Shown piece after piece: positions 8,701 through 16,264 of a DNA stretch of 64,000 bases. The stretch comes from Streptomyces scabichelini (GTDB lineage: Bacteria > Actinomycetota > Actinomycetes > Streptomycetales > Streptomycetaceae), in assembly GCF_011045015.1 (NCBI RefSeq), contig NZ_JAAKZY010000024.1:1-64000 (forward strand), written 5' to 3'. Position 1 is the stretch's first letter. The number at the start of each line of letters is the position of its first letter. Under the pieces are notes generated by a model. The model ran no database searches. It was not told the DNA's origin and saw nothing but the letters and a program-made list of their open reading frames with translations. A program made the position numbers and the translations under genes.

Positions 8701-8804
8701 ATCTCTGCCCGGAGGGGGACCGCCCGGGCGTGGACGGCCGGCCGTATGCGTTCGTTCAGCACCCGGTCCAGCCGCTGCTCGGTCACTTCGCGGTCGTTGT
8801 GCAT
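5715..8804 (-). CDS. Alpha-mannosidase, glycoside hydrolase family 38
   Basis: This 1029-residue protein has full GH38 architecture. A beta-rich N-terminal region is followed by the catalytic barrel, with metal-binding HAHIDTAWLW at 271-280 and the nucleophilic Asp in LPDTFGYN (D385). The middle three-helix region and large C-terminal beta domains follow. It would release alpha-linked mannose from glycans. There is no signal peptide, so it acts in the cytoplasm on imported oligosaccharides. It is the last intact gene of the operon led by the binding protein at 12036; 36 bp separate it from the second permease. The divergent ROK regulator probably controls it. Confidence 0.95.
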   Translation of the reverse strand: MHNDREVTEQRLDRVLNERIRPAVHARAVPLRAEIWDVRGEPVPVRDGLTAPYRPARIGDHWGPAWSTSWFKVSGTIPAEWAGKPVEAVLDLGFSTHSAGFSAEGLVYRADGTAVKALNPRNTWLPVTESATGGEEFVAFIEAAANPVVMHTGPGSLSFGPTAVGGRAPWLGDPAADPGAPLYRLRRLDLAVFDRTVHELVQDLEVLGQLMHELSSDSPRRWQILRAVERALDAVDLQDVGGSAAAARAALAPALAAPASASAHRVSAVGHAHIDTAWLWPLRETVRKVARTVSNVTQLMDDHPEFKFVMSQAQQLAWLKEHRPEVYARAQEKVKTGQFLPTGSLWVEPDTNISGGEALARQFVHGKRFYLDEFGVETEEMWLPDTFGYNAALPQLMKLAGVRWFLTQKMSWNTTNKFPHHTFWWEGIDGTRIFSHFPPVDSYNGELSGAEVAHSVRNFQDKAAANSSLIPFGYGDGGGGPTREMLARAARLRDLEGSARIDIEKPADFFTRAHAEFAENGGAPVWSGELYLEFHRGTLTSQLATKQGNRRSEHLLREAELWAATAAVRHGHPYPYEALDRLWKTVLLHQFHDILPGTSIAWVHREAEETYAAVARELRQIIEDAQRVLAGRPGEGTLVFNAAPHDRDGVPALGAAPRTATAHAPVPPVTADHDFVLDNGLVRVTVDSRDGLITSARDLTADREALPPAARANLLQLHQDFPNQWDAWDIDAFYRNTVRDLVEAESVTATEAGVRVVRAFGASRIEQTLTLPAGSRRLVIDTVVDWHEREKLLKAAFPLDVRAAHSTAEIPFGHVERPTHTNTSWDAAKYEICAHRFLHVGERDWGAALVNDSTYGHDVTRDVRPDGGTTTTVRLSLLRASRFPDPDADQGTHRLSYALVIGVDTADAVREGYHLNLPERVLPGSTPVAPLVSVDHEGVVVEAVKLADDHSGDIVVRLYEAHGVRARATLTLGFPLASATTTDLLERSLDDPASHQVTDGTVRLTLRPFQILTLRLRPEAPHGDEAGDA

Positions 8805-8840
8805 GAGTGTCTCTCCGTTGTGGCATGGGGGTGTGGGGGA

Positions 8841-9737
8841 TCAGCCCTTGAGGGCGCCGCCGAGTGCGAAACCGCCGCCGAGCTTGCGGGACAGCAGCAG
8901 GTAGAGCATCACGACGGGAAGGGAGTAGATGAGCGAGAACGCCGACAGCTGCCCGTACTGGGTCTGGTCGTGGGCGCTGAGGAAGGTGAACACGCTGACC
9001 GATGCGGGGAGTTTCTCCGGGGACAGCAGCAGGATGAAGGGGACGAAGAAGTTCCCCCACATGCCGATGAAGGTGAAGATGGTGACCACGACGACACCGG
9101 GCTTCATCAGCGGCAGGATGACCCGCCACAGCACCTGCATGGTGTTCGCGCCGTCGATCCGGGCGGCCTCCTCCAGCACGATCGGCACACCGTCCATGAA
9201 GCTCTTCATCAGCCAGATCCCGAACGGCAGCGCGGACGCGGCCAAGAACAGTGTCGTGCCGGGGGTCGAGTCGATGAGGTTCACCTGCACGAACATGCTG
9301 TACACGGGGATCATCACGGCGGTGATGGGCAGACCCGTGGAGAACAGGATCGTGTACAGGAACGGACGGCGCAGCCGCGAGCGGTACCGGGAGAGCGGAT
9401 ACGCGGCCAGGATCGACACCACCACCGTCACCAGGGTCGCGAAGCCGCACAGGATCAGGCTGTTGAGCATCGGCCGGTAGGTGGTGTCGACGTTGAGGAT
9501 CGCGTCGAAGTTGTCGAGCGTCAGGGACGAGGGCAGCGTCAGCCGGAAGCTGTTGGTGTCACTGACCGAGGCGAGGAGCATCCACAGCAGCGGCAGTACG
9601 TACATCAGCGACACCGCCAGCAGGACGGCGTTGACGGCGACGCGGCCGAGCCGGGCGCGGCGTCTGCGGGGCGCGTGCGGTACGGCGTCCGTACGGGGCC
9701 GGGCGGGCGCGAGGCGCGGGGACGAGGCGACGGCCAT
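8841..9737 (-). CDS. Carbohydrate ABC transporter permease (MalG type)
   Basis: This 298-residue membrane protein has about six transmembrane segments, the first at VAVNAVLLAVSLMYVLPLLW. The ABC importer EAA loop reads EEAARIDGANTMQVLWRVILPLMKPG, which contacts the ATPase. The ATG at 9737 shares one base with the stop of the first permease (TGATG), giving translational coupling. Together with the other permease and the lipoprotein it imports a mannose-containing or related oligosaccharide. No ATPase gene lies in this operon. In Streptomyces such importers usually borrow the shared MsiK ATPase encoded elsewhere. Confidence 0.93.
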   Translation of the reverse strand: MAVASSPRLAPARPRTDAVPHAPRRRRARLGRVAVNAVLLAVSLMYVLPLLWMLLASVSDTNSFRLTLPSSLTLDNFDAILNVDTTYRPMLNSLILCGFATLVTVVVSILAAYPLSRYRSRLRRPFLYTILFSTGLPITAVMIPVYSMFVQVNLIDSTPGTTLFLAASALPFGIWLMKSFMDGVPIVLEEAARIDGANTMQVLWRVILPLMKPGVVVVTIFTFIGMWGNFFVPFILLLSPEKLPASVSVFTFLSAHDQTQYGQLSAFSLIYSLPVVMLYLLLSRKLGGGFALGGALKG

Positions 9738-10663
9738 CAGTCGTCCTCCAGCTTGAGCAGGCGGATGTACACGGCGGAGAACAGGGCACCGACGACCAGC
9801 AGCACCAGGGCGATGGCGGTGCCGTAACCGATGAGGCTGTTCTGGAACGCCTGCTGGTACATGAAGATGGGCAGGGTCTCGCTCTTGTTGCCGGGACCGC
9901 CGCGGGTCATGGTGTAGATCAGGCCGAAGACAGAGAGGGTCTGCAGCGTGATCAGCATCAGGTTGGTCATGATCGACCGCCTGATGACGGGCAGGACGAC
10001 CCGCCACAGCCGCTGCCAGGGGCCCGCGCCGTCCATCTCGGCCGCCTCCACAAGTTCCTGCGGTACGTCGTTGAGGGCGGCGGAGAAGACCATCATCGAG
10101 AAGGCGGTGCCCCGCCAGACATTGGCCAGGCAGACCGCCAGGATCGGCATCGTGTACAGCCAGTTCTGCTGCGGCAGGTGCAGAGCGTCGAGGATCGAGT
10201 TGAGCGAGCCCTGGTTGTAGAAGAAGGCGTACATCAGGTAGCCGGCGACCACTTCGGGCAGCACCCAGGCGGCGATGACGACCCCGTTGACGACCGACCG
10301 GACCGGCTTGGTGGCCTTCTCCATCAGGACGGCCAGGGCCAGCCCCAGTGTGTTCTGGCCGATCACGGCGGAGCCGATCACGAACACCAGAGTCAGCCAG
10401 ACCGCGTTGAGGAAGTCGGCGTCCCCGAAAGCCCGGGTGAAGTTGTCCAGGCCCACGAAACTCGTGCCGGACGCACCCGTCAGCTGCATGTCGGTGAACG
10501 CGTAGTACACGCAGTACGCGATCGGGCCGGCCAGAAAAACGGCCAGCAGGATCACCGCCGGCAGCGTGGGCAGTCCGCGCAGCAGGGAGCGCACGGGGGC
10601 GGGCGCCCCGGAGGGCCGGCGTGGGTCGCCGGCCCTGCGGGGGACGGTGGTCATCGTGCTCAC
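9737..10663 (-). CDS. Carbohydrate ABC transporter permease (MalF type)
   Basis: This 308-residue membrane protein has about six transmembrane helices, starting LPAVILLAVFLAGPIAYCVY. Its EAA loop is VEAAEMDGAGPWQRLWRVVLPVIR. GTG 10663 is chosen because it overlaps the stop of the binding-protein gene by four bases (GTGA); an in-frame ATG at 10654 is the alternative. It pairs with the MalG-type permease to form the translocation channel. The N-terminus is a basic cytoplasmic stretch, usual for this family. Confidence 0.93.
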   Translation of the reverse strand: MSTMTTVPRRAGDPRRPSGAPAPVRSLLRGLPTLPAVILLAVFLAGPIAYCVYYAFTDMQLTGASGTSFVGLDNFTRAFGDADFLNAVWLTLVFVIGSAVIGQNTLGLALAVLMEKATKPVRSVVNGVVIAAWVLPEVVAGYLMYAFFYNQGSLNSILDALHLPQQNWLYTMPILAVCLANVWRGTAFSMMVFSAALNDVPQELVEAAEMDGAGPWQRLWRVVLPVIRRSIMTNLMLITLQTLSVFGLIYTMTRGGPGNKSETLPIFMYQQAFQNSLIGYGTAIALVLLVVGALFSAVYIRLLKLEDD

Positions 10664-12036
10664 GAGTCGCCCTTGACGGTCTTGTCGTCGCCCACGGCGG
10701 CCTTCACGTCGTCGTCGAAGGTCTTCGCGGCCTCGGCGACCGACGCCTGGCCGGTGGTCACCGACTCCATGGCCTTCTGGATCGCGGTCGACACCTGGTT
10801 GTAGGTGGGCAGACCGGGCCGGTAGTGGGTCGAGGCCACGAGTTCGGTGAAGAACTCGTTGCTCGGGACCGACTTCAGGTACGTCGGGTCTGTGGCGACG
10901 TCCGTGCGGACCGCGATGTTGGCATTGATCGCGTTCCACTTCGCCGCGTTGGACTTCGTCTGGAGGGACGTCAGGAACTTCCACGCCAGGTCGGGGTTGC
11001 CTGCCTTGGCCGGGATCGACCAGGCCCAGCCACCTGACATCGATGTCTTCCCAGGGGCCTGGCCGTTCTGGGTGGGCATCGCGGCGGTGCCGATCACCGA
11101 CTGCCACTCGGGCCACGGCTTGCTGGCGGCGCTGCCCCAGTTGTTGGGCATCCAGGAGCCGTCGATGTCCATCGCGAGCTTGCCCTGGGGGATCAGCTCG
11201 GTGCCGACGGTGGTGCCGAAGTTGGCGCCGAGGGCCTGGTCCACCGGCGGGCCGAGCTTCTCGCTGTACACGGTGTGCACGAACTCCAGGGAGTCCTGGA
11301 AGCCCTTGCTGCCCACGACCCACTTCTTCTGGGCGGCGTCGTAGAGGGACTTGTCGCCCGCCGGGGTGCCGTAGAGCAGCATCTCGAAGCCCTGCATGGA
11401 AGAGGCCTCGCCACCCGCCGTGCCGGTGTAGAGGTTCATCGGGATGACACCGGGCAGCTTCGCCTTGATCGTCCTGGCGGCGCCGAGCACCTCGTCCCAG
11501 CTCTTCGGCTGCCAGGGGACGGCGATCCCGGCCTTCTCGAAGAGCTGCTTGTTGTACCAGATTCCGCGGGTGTCGGTGTTGTCCGGCACGGCGTACGTCT
11601 TGCCGTCGGCTGCGCCGGTCACCGCGCCCTTGGCCGCGGCCGCGTACTTCGACCAGTCGGCCCACTTCGCGGTGTAGTCGTCCAGCGGCTTGAGGTAGCC
11701 GCCCGCGATGTCGGAGTTGATGAGGGCGGTGTCCTCGTAGACGAGGTCGGGGGCGGTCGAGGGGGATCGCATCATGAGCTGGAGCTTGGTGTAGTAGTCG
11801 TTCTCGGAGGCGGTGACCGGGACGAGGGTCACCTTGGTGCCCGGGTTGGCCTTGGTGAACTGCTTCACCATCGAGGCGAGGAAGTTCGCCTGGAGCTTGT
11901 TCGTGCTGTCCAGGTTCTGCCAGTAGACGACCTTGATCGACTTGGCGGAGCTGCCTGAAGAGCCCGAACCGCAGCCTGTGGCGACCAGGGCGGTGGCGGC
12001 AGTGAAGGCCGCGGCGGCGATGAGTTTCGAACGCAC
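10660..12036 (-). CDS. Extracellular solute-binding lipoprotein, carbohydrate importer
   Basis: This 458-residue family 1 solute-binding protein begins with a lipoprotein signal, MRSKLIAAAAFTAATALV, and the lipobox VATGC, so it is anchored outside the membrane. The mature part starts with a Ser/Gly linker. Family features follow, such as VVYWQNLDS, PDLVYEDTALINS and GGWAWSIPAKAGNPDLAWKF. It captures a sugar for the two downstream permeases. The substrate is inferred from the GH38 mannosidase in the same operon to be a mannose-containing glycan. It is the first gene of the operon, about 120 nt after the predicted promoter. Confidence 0.94.
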   Translation of the reverse strand: MRSKLIAAAAFTAATALVATGCGSGSSGSSAKSIKVVYWQNLDSTNKLQANFLASMVKQFTKANPGTKVTLVPVTASENDYYTKLQLMMRSPSTAPDLVYEDTALINSDIAGGYLKPLDDYTAKWADWSKYAAAAKGAVTGAADGKTYAVPDNTDTRGIWYNKQLFEKAGIAVPWQPKSWDEVLGAARTIKAKLPGVIPMNLYTGTAGGEASSMQGFEMLLYGTPAGDKSLYDAAQKKWVVGSKGFQDSLEFVHTVYSEKLGPPVDQALGANFGTTVGTELIPQGKLAMDIDGSWMPNNWGSAASKPWPEWQSVIGTAAMPTQNGQAPGKTSMSGGWAWSIPAKAGNPDLAWKFLTSLQTKSNAAKWNAINANIAVRTDVATDPTYLKSVPSNEFFTELVASTHYRPGLPTYNQVSTAIQKAMESVTTGQASVAEAAKTFDDDVKAAVGDDKTVKGDS

Positions 12037-12165
12037 AGTGGTTCCTCCGGAACGCGAAACCTGAAGGGAAGCCGCGATTGCGGTGCGGGCTGCAAGCGCG
12101 TTGCGCAGGGCTTCTTCACTGGACGCGGCCCCGCGCCCTGGCCACTTGGGCCTGTTTGGTGGGCG

Positions 12166-12196
12166 ACAGCTAAATCCAATTGATGGATTAAGTCAA
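12166..12196 (-). promoter_or_regulatory. Promoter and operator of the mannosidase/ABC operon
   Basis: On the minus strand TTGACT (12191-12196) is a good -35, followed 17 bp later by a weak -10 (TTAGCT, ending about 12168). The spacer holds an inverted repeat, AATCCA-ATTGA-TGGATT (plus-strand 12173-12189). A protein bound there would block RNA polymerase. The divergent ROK gene is the obvious candidate repressor. The rest of the 348-bp spacer between the operon and the ROK gene shows no other gene. Confidence 0.6.
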
Positions 12197-12384
12197 CGCT
12201 TCCGGAGTGTAAAATTCGGTCACGAAACGACGTCCGACGCATACCCTGGGACCGGCCGCAGGTGCCGGGCTCACGGTGACAAGGCCGCGGCGAGCCCCCG
12301 ATCCAGGGGGATGCACGGGGCCGTACGGGCACAAGAGAAGACACGAAGACCACGAGGACATGAGGTGCGACAGGTGACCGACAG

Positions 12385-13629
12385 GTGACGATGCCCGGTG
12401 GGACGAACCTGCCGCGGGTCGGCGGGTACAACCAGGCCGTCGTGCTGGACGCCATCCGGACCAGGGGGCCGGTGAGCAGGGTCGAACTGGCCGCCCTCAC
12501 CGGCCTGACCAACCAGACCGTCTCGAACGTCGTCCGCAAGCTGCTCGACATCGGCCTGGTCACGGAGTCCGGCCACGCCCCGTCCAACGGCGGCAAGCGT
12601 CGCACCCTGCTGTCCCCCAGGCCCGACGGCGCGTACGCGCTCGGCGTCCACCTCGACCCTGACACGGCCGTGATCGTCCTGGTCAACCTGGCGGGAGAGG
12701 TGATCGGCAGCCGTCGGCTCCGGCTCGCCACCCCGAGCGACCCCGCCGACGTCGTGGACCGTGTCGCCCGCGCAGCGGTGCGGCTGGTCGCCCGGTCGGA
12801 GGTGGACGCCACCCGGCTGCTGGGCCTGGGCATCGCGGCGCCGGGACCGATCGACGGGCCCACGGGCACCGTCGTCTCCCCGCCGAACCTACCCGGCTGG
12901 GACCGCGTGCCCCTGGTGGAGATGTTCGTCGCGGCCACCGGTATGCCCGTCGCGCTGGACAACGACGCGACCGCCGCCGCCATCGGGGAGCGCTGGATCG
13001 GTGGCAAGGCCAGGGCGGGCAGCTTCCTGTTCGTCTATCTGGGCACCGGTATCGGCGCCGGCATCGTGCTCAACAACACCGTCCTGCACGGGGATTCGGG
13101 AAACGCCGGCGAGTTCGGCCACATGGCCGTCGAACCGGGCGACCGCGTCTGCCACTGCGGCGGCACGGGCTGTCTCGGGCCCTACTGCAGCCCGTCCGCG
13201 ATCATCGACGACCTGCTGCACCGCCACGGGCGGGCCGCCGCCGACCGGATCGGCCTGGCCTGCACCCCGGACTCCCTGCACGGCGACTGGAAGTCCCTGC
13301 GCCGGGCCGCCCGCACCGGTGACCCGGACGCCCTCGATGTCGTACGCCGCGCCGCCCGCCGCATCGGCCAGGCCGCCCGAGGAGCTGTCAGCCTGCTCGA
13401 CGTAAGCCGGGTCGTCCTCGGCGGCGAGGCGCTGCGCGGTGTCGAACCCCTCATGCGGGAGGAAATCGACAAGGCCGTCAACGCCACGTCCGTGGCCCGC
13501 GTCATCCGTCCCATAGCGATCGAGCAGAGCGTCATCGGCGACACGGTCGGCGCGGTGGGCGCCGCGTCACTCGTCCTGCACGGCAACTACGCGCCCGGCT
13601 GGCGCATGCTCACCGACGCCCTCAACTGA
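12385..13629 (+). CDS. ROK family transcriptional repressor
   Basis: This 414-residue protein has an N-terminal winged helix (NQAVVLDAIRTRGPVSRVEL, then LTNQTVSNVVRKL). A sugar-kinase-like ROK domain follows, with the phosphate loop GLGIAAPGPID, the Asp of LDNDATAAA, and the zinc motif EFGHMAVEPGDRVCHCG plus GTGCLGPYC. Such proteins repress sugar genes until a sugar ligand releases them. GTG 12385 or ATG 12391 can be the start. It is divergent from the GH38/ABC operon, whose promoter carries an inverted repeat, so it is probably that operon's repressor. It ends three bases past the IS110 remnant stop on the other strand. Confidence 0.93.
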   Translation: MTMPGGTNLPRVGGYNQAVVLDAIRTRGPVSRVELAALTGLTNQTVSNVVRKLLDIGLVTESGHAPSNGGKRRTLLSPRPDGAYALGVHLDPDTAVIVLVNLAGEVIGSRRLRLATPSDPADVVDRVARAAVRLVARSEVDATRLLGLGIAAPGPIDGPTGTVVSPPNLPGWDRVPLVEMFVAATGMPVALDNDATAAAIGERWIGGKARAGSFLFVYLGTGIGAGIVLNNTVLHGDSGNAGEFGHMAVEPGDRVCHCGGTGCLGPYCSPSAIIDDLLHRHGRAAADRIGLACTPDSLHGDWKSLRRAARTGDPDALDVVRRAARRIGQAARGAVSLLDVSRVVLGGEALRGVEPLMREEIDKAVNATSVARVIRPIAIEQSVIGDTVGAVGAASLVLHGNYAPGWRMLTDALN

Positions 13630-14046
13630 TCCGTCGGCCTGGGATGAGGGCGCGCCCGTGCCCCCAGAGGTCGCAGTCGTCGGGCAGGGGCCGGTGGGCG
13701 TGCATGTCGGTGCGGAGGATGTTCGCCAGGACGAGGGCGTCGCCGGGGTCGGACTTCGTCCGGCTGCCGCTGTGACGGTCGCGGTAGCGCGAGGCTGCCA
13801 TCGGTTGACGGCGAAGACCTGCCGCTTACCCTGCCGCAGTACGGCAACCAGCAGGCCGCGGCCCGTTTCGATGGCGACTGGGATCGGGATGCCTTCGGTG
13901 TCGCCACGCTCCGCCAGGAAGTCCAGCAAGAATCGGTAGCCGGCCGCATCGTCACTGATTTGGCGCTTGGTCAGCAGCTGGCCGGTGTCGTCGACGAGGG
14001 CGACGTCGTGGTGCTTCTCGGCCCAGCCGATCCCGCAGTAGATCAA
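13622..14046 (-). pseudogene. Remnant of an IS110-family transposase
   Basis: The start MIYCGIGWAEKHHDVALVDD is the RuvC-like DEDD domain of IS110 transposases, where the consensus is GIDWAEKxHxVA. Here the first catalytic Asp is Gly. After about 85 residues the reading shifts frame. The next frame continues the family sequence (SRYRDRHSGSRTKSDPGDA, then LVLANILRTDMHAHRPLPDD) and stops at 13622. The C-terminal serine-containing transposase domain is absent. It cannot be active: a catalytic residue is lost, the frame is broken and the end is deleted. It marks an old insertion directly after the ROK gene. Confidence 0.85.
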
Positions 14047-14070
14047 TGGACCTTGGCATCCGGATGCGGC

Positions 14071-14110
14071 GGCCAGGGCCGAAGCGGCGCGCTCCGCTTC
14101 GGCCCTGGCC
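14071..14110. repeat. Perfect 17-bp inverted repeat (hairpin) next to IS110 remnant
   Basis: GGCCAGGGCCGAAGCGG at 14071-14087 and its exact complement at 14094-14110 enclose a six-base loop. It begins 24 bp before the transposase ATG. It could be a transcription terminator without a T run or a structured part of the element's non-coding end. IS110 elements encode their bridge RNA there. Confidence 0.7.
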
Positions 14111-14112
14111 GG

Positions 14113-14229
14113 TCAGCGCAGGGATCGGAAGAACTCCCTGACATCGCGGACCAAGAGATCGGGTGCCTCCAGGACCGCGAAGGGTCCGCCGCGGTCGAAC
14201 TCGCTCCAGGGGTGGGGGGTAGTGGGCCC
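14113..14229 (-). pseudogene. C-terminal fragment of an epoxide hydrolase-type alpha/beta hydrolase
   Basis: Reading minus from about 14217 gives HPWSEFDRGGPFAVLEAPD followed by LLVRDVREFFRSLR and a stop at 14113. This matches the last helix and strand of alpha/beta hydrolases of the epoxide hydrolase group, where GGHFAxLExPxLLVxDVRxFF carries the catalytic His. In this copy the His is Pro. Upstream in the frame a stop appears at 14230. Only about 35 residues remain, so it is debris beside the IS110 remnant. The rest of the stretch to 14338 shows no recognisable gene. Confidence 0.6.
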
Positions 14230-14338
14230 TCACCGGTGATCTCGGTGACCGTGTCCAGGTGGGCGTCCAGCAGGCGATGGGTGAGCCAGCGGCGTAAGGG
14301 TTTAAGGGGTCTCCCCCACGCCCATGTATGTGTGCGGG

Positions 14339-14842
14339 TCAGGGCACAAGCTTCGCCACTTCCGCCTCTGCGGCACGGGCGAGGCGTTCGACCCATTCCT
14401 GGTGATAGTGATAGAGCGCACCGGGATGCTTATGACCGAGCTCCTCGAGAAAGAAGGGGCCCTGCTGCGTTTCCTCGGTCAGCACGTGACAACCATTGTC
14501 CGTGGGCGTAATTACCCAGCCGTGGTACGCGCTCGAACCGGTCTCGTCTCCGTCGACTGTCGTCTCCCACGAGAGCCTCGTGAAGGATTCACACTCCGTC
14601 ACGTTGAGAGTCATTGGGAATCCAACCGTTACCCGGCTGTACTTGGTTCCGAGTACCAGTTCCGGCTCACCGCTCAGGATCTTGACGCGATCTTCTGGAG
14701 GAAAGTAGCTCGACCAGTTCTCGGCATCGACGAGCAGCTTCCATACCACTTCAGGCGGCGCCTTCACGTCGATATCGTTGAGAGCGTAGAGAGCCGACGT
14801 TCTCGGGTCATACCGTTCGGGCCAATTCACCTTGTCATACAT
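14339..14842 (-). CDS. SRPBCC (START/polyketide cyclase-like) protein
   Basis: This 167-residue SRPBCC-fold protein has the N-terminal strand IDVKAPPEVVWKLLVDAENW and the central GTKYSRVTVGFPMTLNVTEC. It ends with the long C-terminal helix typical of the fold. The fold holds hydrophobic ligands; members include aromatase/cyclases and stress proteins. The ATG at 14842 is chosen for its SD (GAAGGG); an ATG at 14866 is also possible. It overlaps the preceding paralogue by 8 bp. The two share the signature ITPTxxGxHxxTEETxQGP. The third codon position is much richer in A/T than in neighbouring genes, which suggests recent transfer. The substrate is unknown. Confidence 0.8.
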   Translation of the reverse strand: MYDKVNWPERYDPRTSALYALNDIDVKAPPEVVWKLLVDAENWSSYFPPEDRVKILSGEPELVLGTKYSRVTVGFPMTLNVTECESFTRLSWETTVDGDETGSSAYHGWVITPTDNGCHVLTEETQQGPFFLEELGHKHPGALYHYHQEWVERLARAAEAEVAKLVP

Positions 14843-15398
14843 CGGATACTTTTCCCTTCTGAACATTTTGGAGAGAACGCTTCAATGCACCGACTGCCGC
14901 CCGCGATGTCTCTCGGTTTTCACGCTCGGTCGCTACCTTGGCGAGCGCCGCAAGAAGGTTTTCGTGTGTGCGCCAAAAAACTTCAGGATCCTGCTTCGCC
15001 AATTCGATCCAGAGCGGACCCTGCATCGTCTCTTCGGTCCAGAGGTGGCTCCCCTTCGGCGTGGGTGTGATGATCCAGGCGTGGTAAGCCCTGGATGCTT
15101 CCGACGCCTTGGGGTAACCGCCCCAGGCGATACGCGTCACAGGCTGGAATTCCTGTACGGATGCGAAGACGTCCTGGCCGGCCAGGTTGGTTTCGAATCG
15201 AGTTCCGAGGCGCAGCGAGTCATGGCCGTCAAGCAGCTGGACATGTTCGACGCCTGGGTAGAAGGTGGCCCAGGCTTGGGGATCCACGAGCAGGGACCAG
15301 ATCGTTTCAGGAGAGGCTTCGACCTCGAGCTCGTTGGTGAAGTGGATCGGGGAACGACTGGGGACCATGGCCTCCGGCCAATTTATTGCTTCAAACAC
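14835..15398 (-). CDS. SRPBCC (START/polyketide cyclase-like) protein, paralogue
   Basis: This 187-residue SRPBCC protein is similar to its downstream neighbour: ELEVEASPETIWSLLVDPQAW, then AYHAWIITPTPKGSHLWTEE. It starts with GTG at 15398 preceded by GGAG at a six-base distance. It overlaps the second copy, indicating a co-transcribed tandem duplication. Such pairs could bind two forms of one ligand or form a heteromer, but nothing in the sequence fixes the ligand. Its G+C content is low for this window, like that of the neighbour. A 267-bp spacer with no convincing gene separates it from the upstream reductase. Confidence 0.8.
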   Translation of the reverse strand: MFEAINWPEAMVPSRSPIHFTNELEVEASPETIWSLLVDPQAWATFYPGVEHVQLLDGHDSLRLGTRFETNLAGQDVFASVQEFQPVTRIAWGGYPKASEASRAYHAWIITPTPKGSHLWTEETMQGPLWIELAKQDPEVFWRTHENLLAALAKVATERENRETSRAAVGALKRSLQNVQKGKVSDV

Positions 15399-15665
15399 GT
15401 AGTTCTCCAGACATTGGAACCGTTCCCTGGCGAGGATGCCCGATCGAGGGAACGCACAAAAGAAGCACTACCAACACTTCTCGAATTCAGGGAGCAGGCC
15501 AGGCAGCGATGCATTGCCAGCCGAAGTCGGAATGCCCACAACTGTATTCACCACGATGGATATGCCTCGCCGGGGATTCATCGGGCTGAACAGCCACATG
15601 GCGTGCGCGAATTCCGACGGTGCACGCCTGCCCTGCGGGCAGAATGCAATGCCCAACCGGTTCGT

Positions 15666-16208
15666 TCAGAGTTCGCCGGGAGCGGCAAACCGATAAAATA
15701 CGCCGCCGACCGGCTGGATGCTCATGAGCAGCCAGACCGCGTTTTCGAAGTCGCGGGCTCGTGAGAGGTCCCCGACGCGCACCGGGTCGTAGCCGGCGTC
15801 GCGGATGAGCTGCTCGGTGACGTCGAGGGCGCCCTCGTCTGCGACGTACCAGTTGCTCGGCCGCACTCGCTGCTTGCGCACTTCGCCGTACACAGCCCCG
15901 AAGTTCATGTTGAAGCTTTTGGCCACCGGGGCGTGGGTGAAGGACTGCACTTCCTCGGCGTATGACGGAAAGTTGCCATGACGTGCAGGCATGATGTTGG
16001 TCGCGTCGATCGCGATCTTCCCCTCGAGTCCCGTCACCTTGCTCAGGGCGTCCGAGATCTTTGCGCCGGGCACTGCAACCAGGACGGCATCCGCGTCCGA
16101 GGCATCCCCGCCGTCACGGCCGATCTCTTCGACCTCGTGGCCTGCGTCTCGCCATAGGGTGGCCAGTCCTCCGCCGATCATTCCTCTTCCGATCGTGACG
16201 ATCTTCAT
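15666..16208 (-). CDS. NADPH-dependent F420 reductase-like / NAD(P)-binding protein
   Basis: This 180-residue Rossmann protein starts MKIVTIGRGMIGGGLATLW. The glycine motif GRGMIGGGLA is followed by VAVPGAKISDAL and AIDATNIMPARHG, typical of the F420:NADP oxidoreductase and NADP-reductase group (PF03807). The conserved Ser/Asn pair of AKSFNMNFGAVYGEV fits that group. It probably reduces a cofactor or small substrate with NADPH. The ATG at 16208 has a strong SD (GGGAAGG). It lies between the epimerase and the SRPBCC pair on the same strand, so all four may form one unit. Confidence 0.8.
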   Translation of the reverse strand: MKIVTIGRGMIGGGLATLWRDAGHEVEEIGRDGGDASDADAVLVAVPGAKISDALSKVTGLEGKIAIDATNIMPARHGNFPSYAEEVQSFTHAPVAKSFNMNFGAVYGEVRKQRVRPSNWYVADEGALDVTEQLIRDAGYDPVRVGDLSRARDFENAVWLLMSIQPVGGVFYRFAAPGEL

Positions 16209-16264
16209 TTTCTGCCTTCCCTCAGTCTGGAATTGACGTATGCCGGTTGAACGTGGATGACGCT

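Noticed and set aside
6862..9450. Long minus-strand frame of 862 codons overlapping the mannosidase in another frame
   Set aside because: The sequence is rich in Arg/Pro/Gly with no motifs. The GH38 frame has catalytic residues and family length.
5739..9827. Very long plus-strand frame (1362 codons) opposite the mannosidase and permease
   Set aside because: It is antisense to a clear GH38 gene and permease, has no family motifs, and arises from the G+C bias of the opposite codons.
15468..15656. Small minus-strand frame (62 codons) between the SRPBCC and reductase genes
   Set aside because: Low G+C chance frame with no family similarity and no convincing ribosome-binding site.
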